DNA from: Anaerolineales bacterium UBA6668 | Lineage (GTDB): Bacteria > Chloroflexota > Anaerolineae > Anaerolineales > UBA6668 | DNA: 7,306 bases | Assembly: GCA_002455215.1 (NCBI GenBank) | Contig: DKKK01000130.1 | Coordinates: 3,791-11,096, forward strand | Direction: 5' to 3' | Part shown: piece after piece, positions 1 to 6,351 of the stretch | Numbering within the stretch: the stretch's first letter is position 1 | How the letters are laid out: every line of letters starts with the position of its first letter | Made by a program: the position numbers and the translations under genes | The notes under the pieces: model-generated | The model's database searches: none | The model's input: only the letters and a program-made list of their open reading frames with translations | Told to the model about the DNA's origin: nothing

Positions 1-600
1 CAGCAAGGTGAGTGCCGCACTGCTATAAGCCAGCCAAATGTAGGGGATAATGACCACCCGCTTGCGGACTGTGCGCCCCAGCAGAAAGTAGCCAGCGGCA
101 GTGATTGCACCCAACAGCGCCAAGCCACTCCCCAATAAGGGCGCACTGCCACCGCTTTGGGCATTCGTCCCATCACTATAGGCTATTAGCAAGCTCCCCA
201 GCAAGGTCAGTGCAATACCCAGCCAACTGCCTAGCTTTAATTTTTCTCGCAACAGAAAGACGCTGGCTAGACCCACCCACAGCGGGTGGGTACTCACCAA
301 GGCTACGGAACTGGCTACGGAAGTGAAGCCAATTGAAGCAATCCAAGAATACAGGTGCAGACCCAACAAAAAGCCAGAAGCCATGACCAGCCAGCGGTCT
401 CGCGCCTTCATCTCGCGCAAGTGTTCTGCGTGGCGACCCCAAGCCAATGGGGTGAGCAACAGACTGGCAAGCAGAACACGAAAAGTGGCAATGATGAGAG
501 AAGGCAAACCGGCATTTTGAGCAAGGCGTATCAGGATAGATGCCATTGCAGTGATTACAACGCCAACGGCAAGCACGAGGTAAGGGACAGATTTTGGCAT
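1..600 (-). CDS. EamA/DMT-family transporter, C-terminus cut by window edge
   Basis: Reading the - strand from the ATG at 600-598 gives 200 codons without a stop, running off the left edge. The product is very hydrophobic, with about seven membrane segments visible: residues ~5-24, 35-54, 71-92, 95-117, 124-141, 156-175 and 184-200. The first EamA repeat spans roughly residues 8-141 and includes the typical arginine in helix 2 (R41), a helix-4 'STHPLWVGL' stretch and the helix-4/5 loop 'LREKLKLGSW'. The second repeat begins near 155, so about 90-100 residues should lie outside the window. Family members are inner-membrane exporters of amino acids, metabolites or drugs; the substrate cannot be read from sequence. 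Start choice is uncertain: no good Shine-Dalgarno precedes the ATG, and an in-frame GTG at 636-634 would add 12 residues. An in-frame stop at 657-655 limits further extension. The gene is divergent from everything up to position 7053. Confidence 0.88.
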   Translation of the reverse strand, partial: MPKSVPYLVLAVGVVITAMASILIRLAQNAGLPSLIIATFRVLLASLLLTPLAWGRHAEHLREMKARDRWLVMASGFLLGLHLYSWIASIGFTSVASSVALVSTHPLWVGLASVFLLREKLKLGSWLGIALTLLGSLLIAYSDGTNAQSGGSAPLLGSGLALLGAITAAGYFLLGRTVRKRVVIIPYIWLAYSSAALTLL

Positions 601-730
601 GTCGGGTAGGTTGGGTAAGCGTGAATGATGTGGCACGCATGAGCATTGCGCCTTTTACAACAGCAGGAATGGTCAATGATTGGGCAGGGACAAACGATTG
701 TTTTTCTACTCAGAAAAGGCGGGGTCCTGA

Positions 731-931
731 ATAGCGTCGCATATCAAACCTGTCCCAAAAGAGTTAAGCATAGTTTACACTATTTCTCTGCGTTTCATCA
801 GTTTGTGGAATTCGACCCTATGGCTGAGCGAAAAGGGCTTCTTTGGCATAGCATTTATCTTAAGTTTGTTCTCTGCCATTGTGGTGCAAAAGAACACCCG
901 TGATAACCAATCTAGCCCAACTGCTGATTAG
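731..931 (+). pseudogene. Probable remnant of a YiaA/YiaB-like two-helix membrane protein
   Basis: The frame is open from 731, just after a TGA at 728-730, to a TAG at 929-931 (66 codons), but contains no ATG or GTG. Its second half matches the signature of the YiaAB two-helix domain as I know it from E. coli YiaA. A 'SLWNST' end of helix 1 is followed by 'LSEKGFFG', then a hydrophobic helix ending 'LSLFSAIVVQKNTRD', corresponding to the family's GLWN...LNEKGYY...LGLFSA..QK..RD. Upstream, 'LSIVYTISLRFI' may be a shortened or decayed helix 1; it is several residues shorter than the usual first helix. The other two frames upstream show no convincing N-terminal half, so a single frameshift does not obviously restore the gene. 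An intrinsic terminator 33 bases downstream fits a once-transcribed gene. TTG at 803 is the only weak start candidate and would leave one helix. The function of the family is unknown. A chance resemblance remains possible. Confidence 0.5.
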
Positions 932-963
932 CGCCAAACACCATTGACTCAAGTATCCGGCAG

Positions 964-996
964 GGGAAGAGCAAGCGCTTTTCCCTTGCTTTTTTT
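964..996 (+). terminator. Rho-independent terminator downstream of the YiaAB remnant
   Basis: AAGAGCAAG (967-975) pairs with CTTGCTTTT (985-993), with one G-T pair and a 9-base loop; the T run covers 990-996. An overlapping alternative hairpin, GGGAAGAGC (964-972) with GCTTTTCCC (977-985) and a 4-base loop, uses the same left-arm bases, so the two cannot form together. It lies on the + strand after the stop at 931 and before the ugd promoter region, so it isolates ugd from upstream transcription. Confidence 0.7.
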
Positions 997-1037
997 GTCC
1001 TATTTTCTGTGCATATGTCCATAAAACCGGCTTAATT

Positions 1038-1046
1038 TGGTACAAT
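1038..1046 (+). promoter_or_regulatory. Candidate extended -10 promoter for ugd (distal)
   Basis: TGG followed by TACAAT (1041-1046) forms a TGn-TACAAT extended -10 element. No good -35 hexamer is seen 16-18 bases upstream, which extended -10 promoters can tolerate. It lies after the terminator at 964-996. Initiation near 1053 would give a leader of about 145 bases containing the inverted repeat at 1097-1134. Confidence 0.4.
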
Positions 1047-1096
1047 TTGATTACCTACAAAACCCTAGAAATTGGCTGACGCAACGCGCATTTCAA

Positions 1097-1134
1097 GCGA
1101 AATCCTGCCTGCCGTCAAAATACAACGATTTCGC
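1097..1134. repeat. 8-bp inverted repeat in the ugd upstream region
   Basis: GCGAAATC (1097-1104) is the exact reverse complement of GATTTCGC (1127-1134), with 22 bases between. The left arm also takes part in a small local hairpin, ATTTC (1090-1094) with GAAAT (1099-1103). Depending on which promoter is used, the repeat is either an RNA hairpin in the ugd leader or a possible operator just upstream of the proximal -10 element at 1140-1145. Confidence 0.45.
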
Positions 1135-1136
1135 AG

Positions 1137-1145
1137 TGGTATAAA
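1137..1145 (+). promoter_or_regulatory. Candidate extended -10 promoter for ugd (proximal)
   Basis: TGG followed by TATAAA (1140-1145) gives a TGn-TATAAA element about 53 bases before the ugd start codon. There is no convincing -35. The region is AT-rich, so chance matches are likely; this and the element at 1038-1046 are alternatives or tandem promoters. Confidence 0.35.
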
Positions 1146-1184
1146 TTTTGCAACAAACCAAAAATTCAAAGTACTAAATTAAAC

Positions 1185-1190
1185 AAAAGG
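1185..1190 (+). promoter_or_regulatory. Ribosome binding site of ugd
   Basis: AAAAGG ends 7 bases before the ATG at 1198. The spacing is right and it supports this ATG, whose next codons immediately encode the Rossmann-fold strand. Confidence 0.65.
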
Positions 1191-1197
1191 TTTTATT

Positions 1198-2511
1198 ATG
1201 AAAAATATCGCCGTTATCGGCTCTGGTTATGTCGGATTAGTGACAGGCACTTGCTTTGCCGACTTAGGCAATCGCATTTGTTGCTTGGATATTGACGAAG
1301 AAAAGATCGCCAAGTTACGTCAGGGGATATCCCCCATTTATGAACCGGGCTTGTCGGAATTGATGCTCCGCAATATTGATGCCGGACGCTTATGGTTCAC
1401 CACTTCGTATGAAGAAGCCCTGGCTGATGCCGAATTTGCCTTCATTGCAGTGGGTACGCCGGAAGGGGTGGATGGCGAAGCCGACTTACAATATGTGCGC
1501 CAAGCCGCCACCAGCATTGCCAAAACTGCCAAACACCCCATTATCATCGTCAACAAATCCACTGTGCCAGTGGGAACTGGCGATTGGGTGGCAGGCATTG
1601 TAAAAGAAAATCAACCTGCACCCATTGATTTTGCTGTAGTCAGTTGCCCGGAATTCCTGCGCGAAGGCTCTGCCATTGCCGACTTCACTCGCCCGCACCG
1701 CACCGTGCTCGGCTCCACCAGCCGCGAAGCCGCCGACAAGGTTGCTCAACTGCACTTGCCCTTACGCGCCCCCATCATCGTCACCGATTTGCGCACTGCC
1801 GAGATGATTAAGTACGCATCCAACGCCTTCTTGGCAACCAAAATCTCATTCATCAACGAAATTGCCAACATTTGTGAAGCGCTGGGCGCAGATGTCAAAG
1901 AAGTTGCCGTAGGGATGGGCTATGATGAACGCATTGGACGCAGTTTTCTCGATGCAGGCATTGGCTATGGTGGCAGTTGCTTCCCCAAAGATGTGAAGGC
2001 GCTCACCCACATGGCGTCTGTACAAGGGCGACACCCACAACTTTTGCAGGCGGTAATGGATATTAATGCCGATGCACGGCGAAAAGTCATGCAAAAACTG
2101 CGTGATTTGCTGGGCGATGACCTAAACGGTAAAACCATTGGCTTGTTGGGCTTGGCATTCAAACCCAACACCGATGATATGCGCGAAGCACCCTCGGTCG
2201 AAATTGCCGAAGCCTTGCAATTGGCTGGCGCAAAAGTGCGCGTGTACGACCCGGTTTCCATGAAAGCCGCCAAACGCTACCTGCCCCACGCGGATTTCTG
2301 CAAAGAACCCTACGAACTCGCACAAGGTTGCGATGCCTTGGTCTTGGTAACGGAATGGAATGAGTTTAAGCAATTGGACTTCACAAAAATCAAGGAATTG
2401 ATGAATGGCGATGTGTTCATTGACGGACGCAATCTATACGAATCCGCCAAAATGCGCTCGTTTGGTTTCCGCTATCTCGGTATGGGACGTGGCTATCACA
2501 ACGGCAAGTAA
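1198..2511 (+). CDS. ugd: UDP-glucose 6-dehydrogenase
   Basis: Oxidises UDP-glucose to UDP-glucuronate with two NAD+ in the cytoplasm, supplying precursor for exopolysaccharide, capsule or lipid-linked glycans. The 437-residue length is usual for bacterial UGDH. Residues 1-~195 form the NAD-binding Rossmann domain, with GSGYVG at 8-13, 'STVPVGT' at 121-127 and '[11 protein letters not shown]' at 149-159. The linking helix holds 'MIKYASNAF', with K205 and N209. The catalytic cysteine is C261 in '[13 protein letters not shown]'. The UDP-binding C-terminal domain follows, with '[16 protein letters not shown]' and 'FIDGRNLY'. Glu152, Lys205, Asn209 and Cys261 correspond to the known catalytic set, so the enzyme should be active. 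It appears to be a single-gene transcription unit with its own leader and a strong terminator. No polysaccharide genes adjoin it, so the end product cannot be inferred. Other UDP-sugar/GDP-sugar dehydrogenases are related, but the overall match is to UGDH. Confidence 0.96.
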   Translation: MKNIAVIGSGYVGLVTGTCFADLGNRICCLDIDEEKIAKLRQGISPIYEPGLSELMLRNIDAGRLWFTTSYEEALADAEFAFIAVGTPEGVDGEADLQYVRQAATSIAKTAKHPIIIVNKSTVPVGTGDWVAGIVKENQPAPIDFAVVSCPEFLREGSAIADFTRPHRTVLGSTSREAADKVAQLHLPLRAPIIVTDLRTAEMIKYASNAFLATKISFINEIANICEALGADVKEVAVGMGYDERIGRSFLDAGIGYGGSCFPKDVKALTHMASVQGRHPQLLQAVMDINADARRKVMQKLRDLLGDDLNGKTIGLLGLAFKPNTDDMREAPSVEIAEALQLAGAKVRVYDPVSMKAAKRYLPHADFCKEPYELAQGCDALVLVTEWNEFKQLDFTKIKELMNGDVFIDGRNLYESAKMRSFGFRYLGMGRGYHNGK

Positions 2512-2579
2512 CCCCTTCACTGGCGTTGGCTGGCACACCTGAATGGTGCCAACGGTAAAACTACCCAGTGCAAAAATTC

Positions 2580-2619
2580 AACAAGGTGCTGTATAAATCA
2601 ATGTACAGCACCTTGTTTT
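2580..2619 (+). terminator. Rho-independent terminator of ugd
   Basis: AACAAGGTGCTGTA (2580-2593) and TACAGCACCTTGTT (2604-2617) pair perfectly over 14 bp around a 10-base loop, and the T run continues to 2619. It lies 68 bases after the ugd stop and before the dinG promoter. The T tract is short but the stem is long and perfect. Confidence 0.85.
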
Positions 2620-2669
2620 ATATCTGCCCGCCGCCCAATGCGCCCAACTTACCTGCCCACCCTGCCCTG

Positions 2670-2678
2670 TGTTATAAT
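2670..2678 (+). promoter_or_regulatory. Extended -10 promoter of dinG
   Basis: TGT followed by a perfect TATAAT (2673-2678) makes a consensus extended -10 element in an otherwise GC-rich stretch. The -35 region (about 2649-2655, TTACCT) is a poor match. Transcription would start near 2685, giving a leader of about 35 bases. No LexA-like palindrome (E. coli or Bacillus type) is evident over the promoter, so SOS control is not supported here. Confidence 0.7.
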
Positions 2679-2709
2679 TTCGCTCGGATGTTCGGCAACT
2701 AACCAGCGC

Positions 2710-2713
2710 GGAG
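2710..2713 (+). promoter_or_regulatory. Shine-Dalgarno site that fixes the TTG start of dinG
   Basis: GGAG (in CGGAGA) lies 7 bases before the TTG at 2721. The first in-frame ATG is codon 63, which would delete the first exonuclease motif, so the TTG is the real start. Confidence 0.8.
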
Positions 2714-2720
2714 AAACCTT

Positions 2721-5507
2721 TTGAACCAAACCATTGTCGCCCTAGACCTAGAAACCACCGGGCTTAGCCCACAATTTGACGCAATCATTGAAATCGGCGC
2801 CGTCAAATTTAAGGGTAGCCGTAACGAAGGTGAGTTTCATTCGCTGGTCAACCCCGGCAGAGAGATTCCGCCGGAAATTACCCAACTGACCGGTATCACC
2901 AACAACATGGTGGCAAATGCTCCGCGCATTGACAAAGTGTTACCGCAATTGGTGCAGTTTGTGGGGGATGCACCGGTGCTGGGGCACAATGTACGCTTTG
3001 ACTTGGGCTTTGTGCAAAAGTATAATTACCTACGCAACAATGCCGAAATTGACACCTTTGACCTAGCCAGTGTCCTGCTTCCCAAAATGGGACGCTACAG
3101 CCTTGGCTCGCTGGCAGTTGCGCTCAAAATCCCCCTACCCGCCACCCACCGCGCCCTAGACGATGCGCGGGTCACAGCGGCATTGTTTCGCCTGCTTGCC
3201 CCCCTAGCAGAAGACTTGCCGCTCGAAATTTTGGCAGAAATTGTCAATCAGGGGCGCGATGTAAACTGGGGCGGCGGCTGGGCGTTTGCACAGGCATTGC
3301 AAGAAAAAAGACGCACCAGCGGAACGGTGGGCAGGGGCTTGCCCGAACTATTCCGCGAAGTCCCCCTGAGTGGCAAGCCCTTACAACCCAGTGAAGTCCC
3401 CCAACCGCTAGATATCCCCGCTCTGACACAAATTTTCCAAGCCAATGGCGCACTTGCCAACCATTTTGGGCAATATGAGTACCGCCCACAACAGGTAGAA
3501 ATGATGAGCGCAGTGGCAAAAGCCTTTAGCGAGCAAAATCATCTGTTTGTGGAAGCAGGAACCGGCACGGGCAAGAGCTACGCCTATTTGGTGCCAGCCA
3601 TTCAATGGGCAGTGCAAAACGGCGAGCGCGTGGTGGTCAGCACCAACACCATCACCTTGCAAGACCAACTCATCCAAAAAGACCTGCCCAACCTAGCCAC
3701 AGCCACTGGCATCCCGTTTCAGGGCGCACTGCTCAAAGGGCGCAGTAATTATGTCTGTCCGCGCCGCGTGCAACAACTGCAACGCCGCAAACCCAGCACC
3801 GCCGATGAAATGCGCTTGCTGGCAAAATTGCTGGTGTGGTTGCCCAAAAGCGAGATGGGTGACCGCGGCGAAATTACGCTCGTCACACCGGGTGAGCAAG
3901 AAGCCTGGCGCCGACTCTCGGCAGAAGATGAAGCCTGCACCACTGACCGTTGTAGCAACCAAATGGAAGGGTTGTGCCCATTCTTCCGCGCCCGCCGCCA
4001 AGCCGAGCGTGCCCACGTGATTGTGGTCAACCATGCGCTCCTACTCGCCGATGTTGCCAGCGAAAACCGCGTCCTGCCCGAATATCACTATCTGGTCATT
4101 GATGAAGGTCACCACCTAGAAACCGCCACCACCGATGGTTTGAGCTTTGTTGGGCGACAAGCAGATTTTGAACGGCGTTTGAAGGAACTAGGCGGAGCAA
4201 ACGCCGGCTTGCTCGGGCAAATTCTCTCCGCTTGTGTAAATGCCATTCCACCGGCAGAATTTCGCACGCTTTCCAATGAAATTGAAAAAACACATGACGC
4301 CATTAACAACGCCCTGGAATACACCGATGGCTTCTTTGTGGCGGTGCGTGAATTTTTTGACTCGCAGGTGAAGGGCAACACCACCTATGGCGAAAATTTG
4401 CGGCTCACCGCCAAGCAACGCGAGCTTGGCGAGTGGTCTTTGGTGGAAGTGGGCTGGGACAACCTGAAGAAAATGCTTGCCCCACTGATAGAGCAGTTGA
4501 TGAAGGTGGCAAAAGGCTTAAGCGAGTTGTATCTATTCGATATTGAAGACCGCGAAGATTTACAGGTCGGTCTAACCAGTGCCGCCCGCCACATTGACGA
4601 GTTTGCCACCCAAGTTCACGGGTTGGTGAGCGAACCACAAGCCGACCGCATTTACTGGATAGACCTTTCACCCGATGCCAAACGCTTGTCCTTGCACAGT
4701 GCGCCCTTGGCAGTCGGTCCATTGGTAGAGAAGCACGTGTGGAACACCAAAAAGTCGGTGGTGGTTGCCAGTGCCACCTTGACCACTGCCGGCAGTTTTG
4801 AGTACATTCGCAAGCGGCTCAATGCCCACCACGCCGACCAACTGGCAGTTGGTTCGCCCTTTGACTACAAAAAGTCCACTTTGGTATTTGTGGTGCGCGA
4901 TGCCCCCGAACCGGTGGACAAATATGGGCACCAGATTGCGCTGGAAAAAGGCTTGGTGAGTTTGTGCCGTGCCAGCAACGGGCGAACCGTGGTGCTGTTT
5001 ACCAGCCATGCCCAACTAAAACAAACTGCCAACGCCATTCGCCCCCCACTAGAGCAAGCCGGCATTGCAGTCTATGACCAATCCACCGGCTCCAGCCGCA
5101 CCCAATTGCTAGAACGCTTTAAAGATGGCGAACCGGCTGTTTTGCTCGGAACGCGCAGTTTTTGGGAGGGGGTGGATGTGCCGGGTGATGCGCTTTCGGT
5201 GCTGGCAATTGCCAAACTGCCCTTTGATGTGCCCACGGACCCCATTATTGCCGCCCGCAGTGAGACATTCCAAAATGCCTTCAACGAATATGCCATCCCA
5301 GAAGCGGTTTTGCGCTTTCGGCAGGGCTTTGGGCGCTTGATTCGCACAGCCAGTGACCGTGGCTTGGTGGTTATTTTTGATAAGCGCGTGGTGACAAAAG
5401 GCTATGGCAAGCAATTTTTAGGAAGCCTGCCGGACTGCACCATCTTTGAAGGCACGCTCTCCCAACTGCCAGAAGCCACCACCCGCTGGCTGAAAGCGCG
5501 GGGCTAG
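2721..5507 (+). CDS. dinG: DinG-family helicase fused to an N-terminal 3'-5' exonuclease
   Basis: 928 residues from a TTG start. Residues ~4-165 are a DnaQ-like DEDDh exonuclease: D9/E11 in 'ALDLETTG', D94 in 'GHNVRFD', H143 and D148 in 'HRALDDA'. Residues ~240-925 are an XPD/DinG superfamily 2 helicase: Walker A 'GTGTGKS' 280-286 (K285), motif Ia 'STNTITLQDQ', DEGH box 461-464, 'SATL' 684-687, 'GTRSFWEGVD' 810-819, and motif VI with Q868, R872 and R875. Four cysteines, C346, C406, C411 and C419, sit where DinG/XPD enzymes ligate a 4Fe-4S cluster. Family knowledge: DinG unwinds DNA 5'-3', including R-loops and forks, while the S. aureus exonuclease fusion lost the Fe-S domain and helicase activity. 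Here all exonuclease, ATPase and Fe-S residues appear present, so I infer both activities. The gene has its own promoter; rsmE follows after 112 bases with no clear terminator between. Confidence 0.95.
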   Translation: MNQTIVALDLETTGLSPQFDAIIEIGAVKFKGSRNEGEFHSLVNPGREIPPEITQLTGITNNMVANAPRIDKVLPQLVQFVGDAPVLGHNVRFDLGFVQKYNYLRNNAEIDTFDLASVLLPKMGRYSLGSLAVALKIPLPATHRALDDARVTAALFRLLAPLAEDLPLEILAEIVNQGRDVNWGGGWAFAQALQEKRRTSGTVGRGLPELFREVPLSGKPLQPSEVPQPLDIPALTQIFQANGALANHFGQYEYRPQQVEMMSAVAKAFSEQNHLFVEAGTGTGKSYAYLVPAIQWAVQNGERVVVSTNTITLQDQLIQKDLPNLATATGIPFQGALLKGRSNYVCPRRVQQLQRRKPSTADEMRLLAKLLVWLPKSEMGDRGEITLVTPGEQEAWRRLSAEDEACTTDRCSNQMEGLCPFFRARRQAERAHVIVVNHALLLADVASENRVLPEYHYLVIDEGHHLETATTDGLSFVGRQADFERRLKELGGANAGLLGQILSACVNAIPPAEFRTLSNEIEKTHDAINNALEYTDGFFVAVREFFDSQVKGNTTYGENLRLTAKQRELGEWSLVEVGWDNLKKMLAPLIEQLMKVAKGLSELYLFDIEDREDLQVGLTSAARHIDEFATQVHGLVSEPQADRIYWIDLSPDAKRLSLHSAPLAVGPLVEKHVWNTKKSVVVASATLTTAGSFEYIRKRLNAHHADQLAVGSPFDYKKSTLVFVVRDAPEPVDKYGHQIALEKGLVSLCRASNGRTVVLFTSHAQLKQTANAIRPPLEQAGIAVYDQSTGSSRTQLLERFKDGEPAVLLGTRSFWEGVDVPGDALSVLAIAKLPFDVPTDPIIAARSETFQNAFNEYAIPEAVLRFRQGFGRLIRTASDRGLVVIFDKRVVTKGYGKQFLGSLPDCTIFEGTLSQLPEATTRWLKARG

Positions 5508-5619
5508 GGCTGGTGGTTGCCGCTGACCCGCAAGCAGTGCGGCTCTACAAAATCGTGTTCACAGTTGCCAGCATTTACCATTCCCATCCCGCAACCCCTT
5601 CATTCCTTTAGTTTTCCCC

Positions 5620-6348
5620 ATGTCTGCCCTGCGTTTTTTCGTTCCCCCCAGTGCCATCCACAAAGGCGAAGTACATTTCCCGGCAGAGATTGCCCGCCAA
5701 ATGAAGCACGTTTTGCGCTTGCAAAGCGGCACGGTGCTGACGGTGCTGGATGGCTCTGGGCAGGAGTACGCCGCCGAATTGCGCGTGCTGTCCAGCCAGC
5801 ACGCCACTGCCTTCATCACCGACTCATCCCCCAACCCACGCGAACCCCGCACCCACCTGACGCTCTTTCAGGGCTTGCTCAAAAAAGACAAGTTTGAGTG
5901 GCTCTTGCAAAAGGGCACCGAACTGGGTGTGAGTGCCTTTGTGCCGGTGCAAATGGCACGCTCGGTGGCAGATGCGGTGAGTGACAGCAAATTTGAACGC
6001 TGGGAGCGCATTGCCCAAGAAGCGGCGGAACAATGCCAGCGCGGCAAAATCCCGCCCATTGGCGAGGTGCTAACCTTTGCCGAGATGTGCGCCACCTGGC
6101 AGGGCTTTGATGCGGTGCTCATCCCTTCGCTAAAGGAAGACAGCCGCAAACCGCTGGCACTGCCTCTACCGCAAGGTGGGCGCATTGGCGTGGTGGTGGG
6201 CGCGGAAGGCGGCTTTGACCCCGCCGAGTTGGCACTTGCCCAACAGGCGGGTGCAATCCCCATCACGCTGGGCGTGCGCACCTTGCGTGCCGAAACCGCC
6301 GCCCTAGCCGCCTGTACGCTGGTTTTGGCGGCTTGTGGAGAACTGTAA
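5620..6348 (+). CDS. rsmE: 16S rRNA (uracil-1498-N3)-methyltransferase RsmE
   Basis: 242 residues, the normal RsmE length. The enzyme uses S-adenosylmethionine to methylate N3 of U1498 in helix 44 of 16S rRNA, acting on the small subunit. The N-terminal ~70 residues form the PUA-like RNA-binding domain beginning 'RFFVPPSA'. The rest is a SPOUT (knotted) methyltransferase domain with 'KGTELGV', 'ERIAQEAAEQCQRGKIP', the SAM-loop motif 'GAEGGFD' (194-200) and the knot motif 'LGVRTLRAETA' (217-227). Alanine stands where the family more often has proline in G-P-E-G-G; otherwise the signature is intact. The ATG at 5620 is chosen because 'RFFV' must sit at the N-terminus, but the preceding ~20 bases are pyrimidine-rich with no Shine-Dalgarno. 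It may be co-transcribed with dinG (112-base gap) and is tightly followed by rsmI. Confidence 0.95.
   Translation: MSALRFFVPPSAIHKGEVHFPAEIARQMKHVLRLQSGTVLTVLDGSGQEYAAELRVLSSQHATAFITDSSPNPREPRTHLTLFQGLLKKDKFEWLLQKGTELGVSAFVPVQMARSVADAVSDSKFERWERIAQEAAEQCQRGKIPPIGEVLTFAEMCATWQGFDAVLIPSLKEDSRKPLALPLPQGGRIGVVVGAEGGFDPAELALAQQAGAIPITLGVRTLRAETAALAACTLVLAACGEL
6337..6340 (+). promoter_or_regulatory. Ribosome binding site of rsmI inside the end of rsmE
   Basis: GGAG lies 11 bases before the ATG at 6352 and 20 before the second in-frame ATG at 6361, favouring 6352. It overlaps the last codons of rsmE, so translation of the two genes is probably coupled. Confidence 0.55.
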
Positions 6349-6351
6349 GCC

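Larger units (their letters stand above)
601..1197. other. Intergenic stretch between the transporter and ugd
   Basis: About 600 bases with no intact gene. It holds a start-less coding remnant (731-931), an intrinsic terminator (964-996), an inverted repeat (1097-1134) and candidate ugd promoters, all listed separately. The part after ~1000 is AT-rich, as expected for a promoter and leader. An 85-codon + frame at 646-903 has no recognisable protein character. I see no tRNA-like or other structured RNA and no insertion-sequence ends. Confidence 0.6.

Noticed and set aside
461..464. DEGH in place of DEAH in DinG motif II as a defect (residue numbers 461-464 of the protein, bases 4101-4112)
   Set aside because: As far as I recall, DEGH is a normal form of this box in DinG enzymes, and the Asp-Glu pair needed for Mg-ATP is intact.
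176..676. A 166-codon - strand frame starting near 676
   Set aside because: It is out of frame with the EamA transporter, whose real frame (1-600, -) has clear transmembrane helices. The shadow product is rich in Cys, His, Arg and Ser with no family resemblance.
770..783. ATAGT/ACTAT palindrome as an operator
   Set aside because: Five-bp arms in AT-rich DNA are expected by chance, and no gene start lies at the right distance.
646..903. An 85-codon + frame in the intergenic region
   Set aside because: No domain-like character or ribosome binding site, and it overlaps the YiaAB-like frame, which has the recognisable motif.
2522..2555. Imperfect hairpin (GGCAC/GTGCC with GTT/AAC) just after ugd
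   Set aside because: It has a bulge and no T run. The perfect 14-bp hairpin at 2580-2617 is the better terminator.
5519..5543. GCCGC...GCGGC inverted repeat after dinG as a terminator
   Set aside because: Only 5 bp pair, the loop is 15 bases and no T tract follows.
5517..5897. A 126-codon + frame between dinG and into rsmE
   Set aside because: Mostly a frame shadow of rsmE. The product is proline- and arginine-rich low-information sequence.
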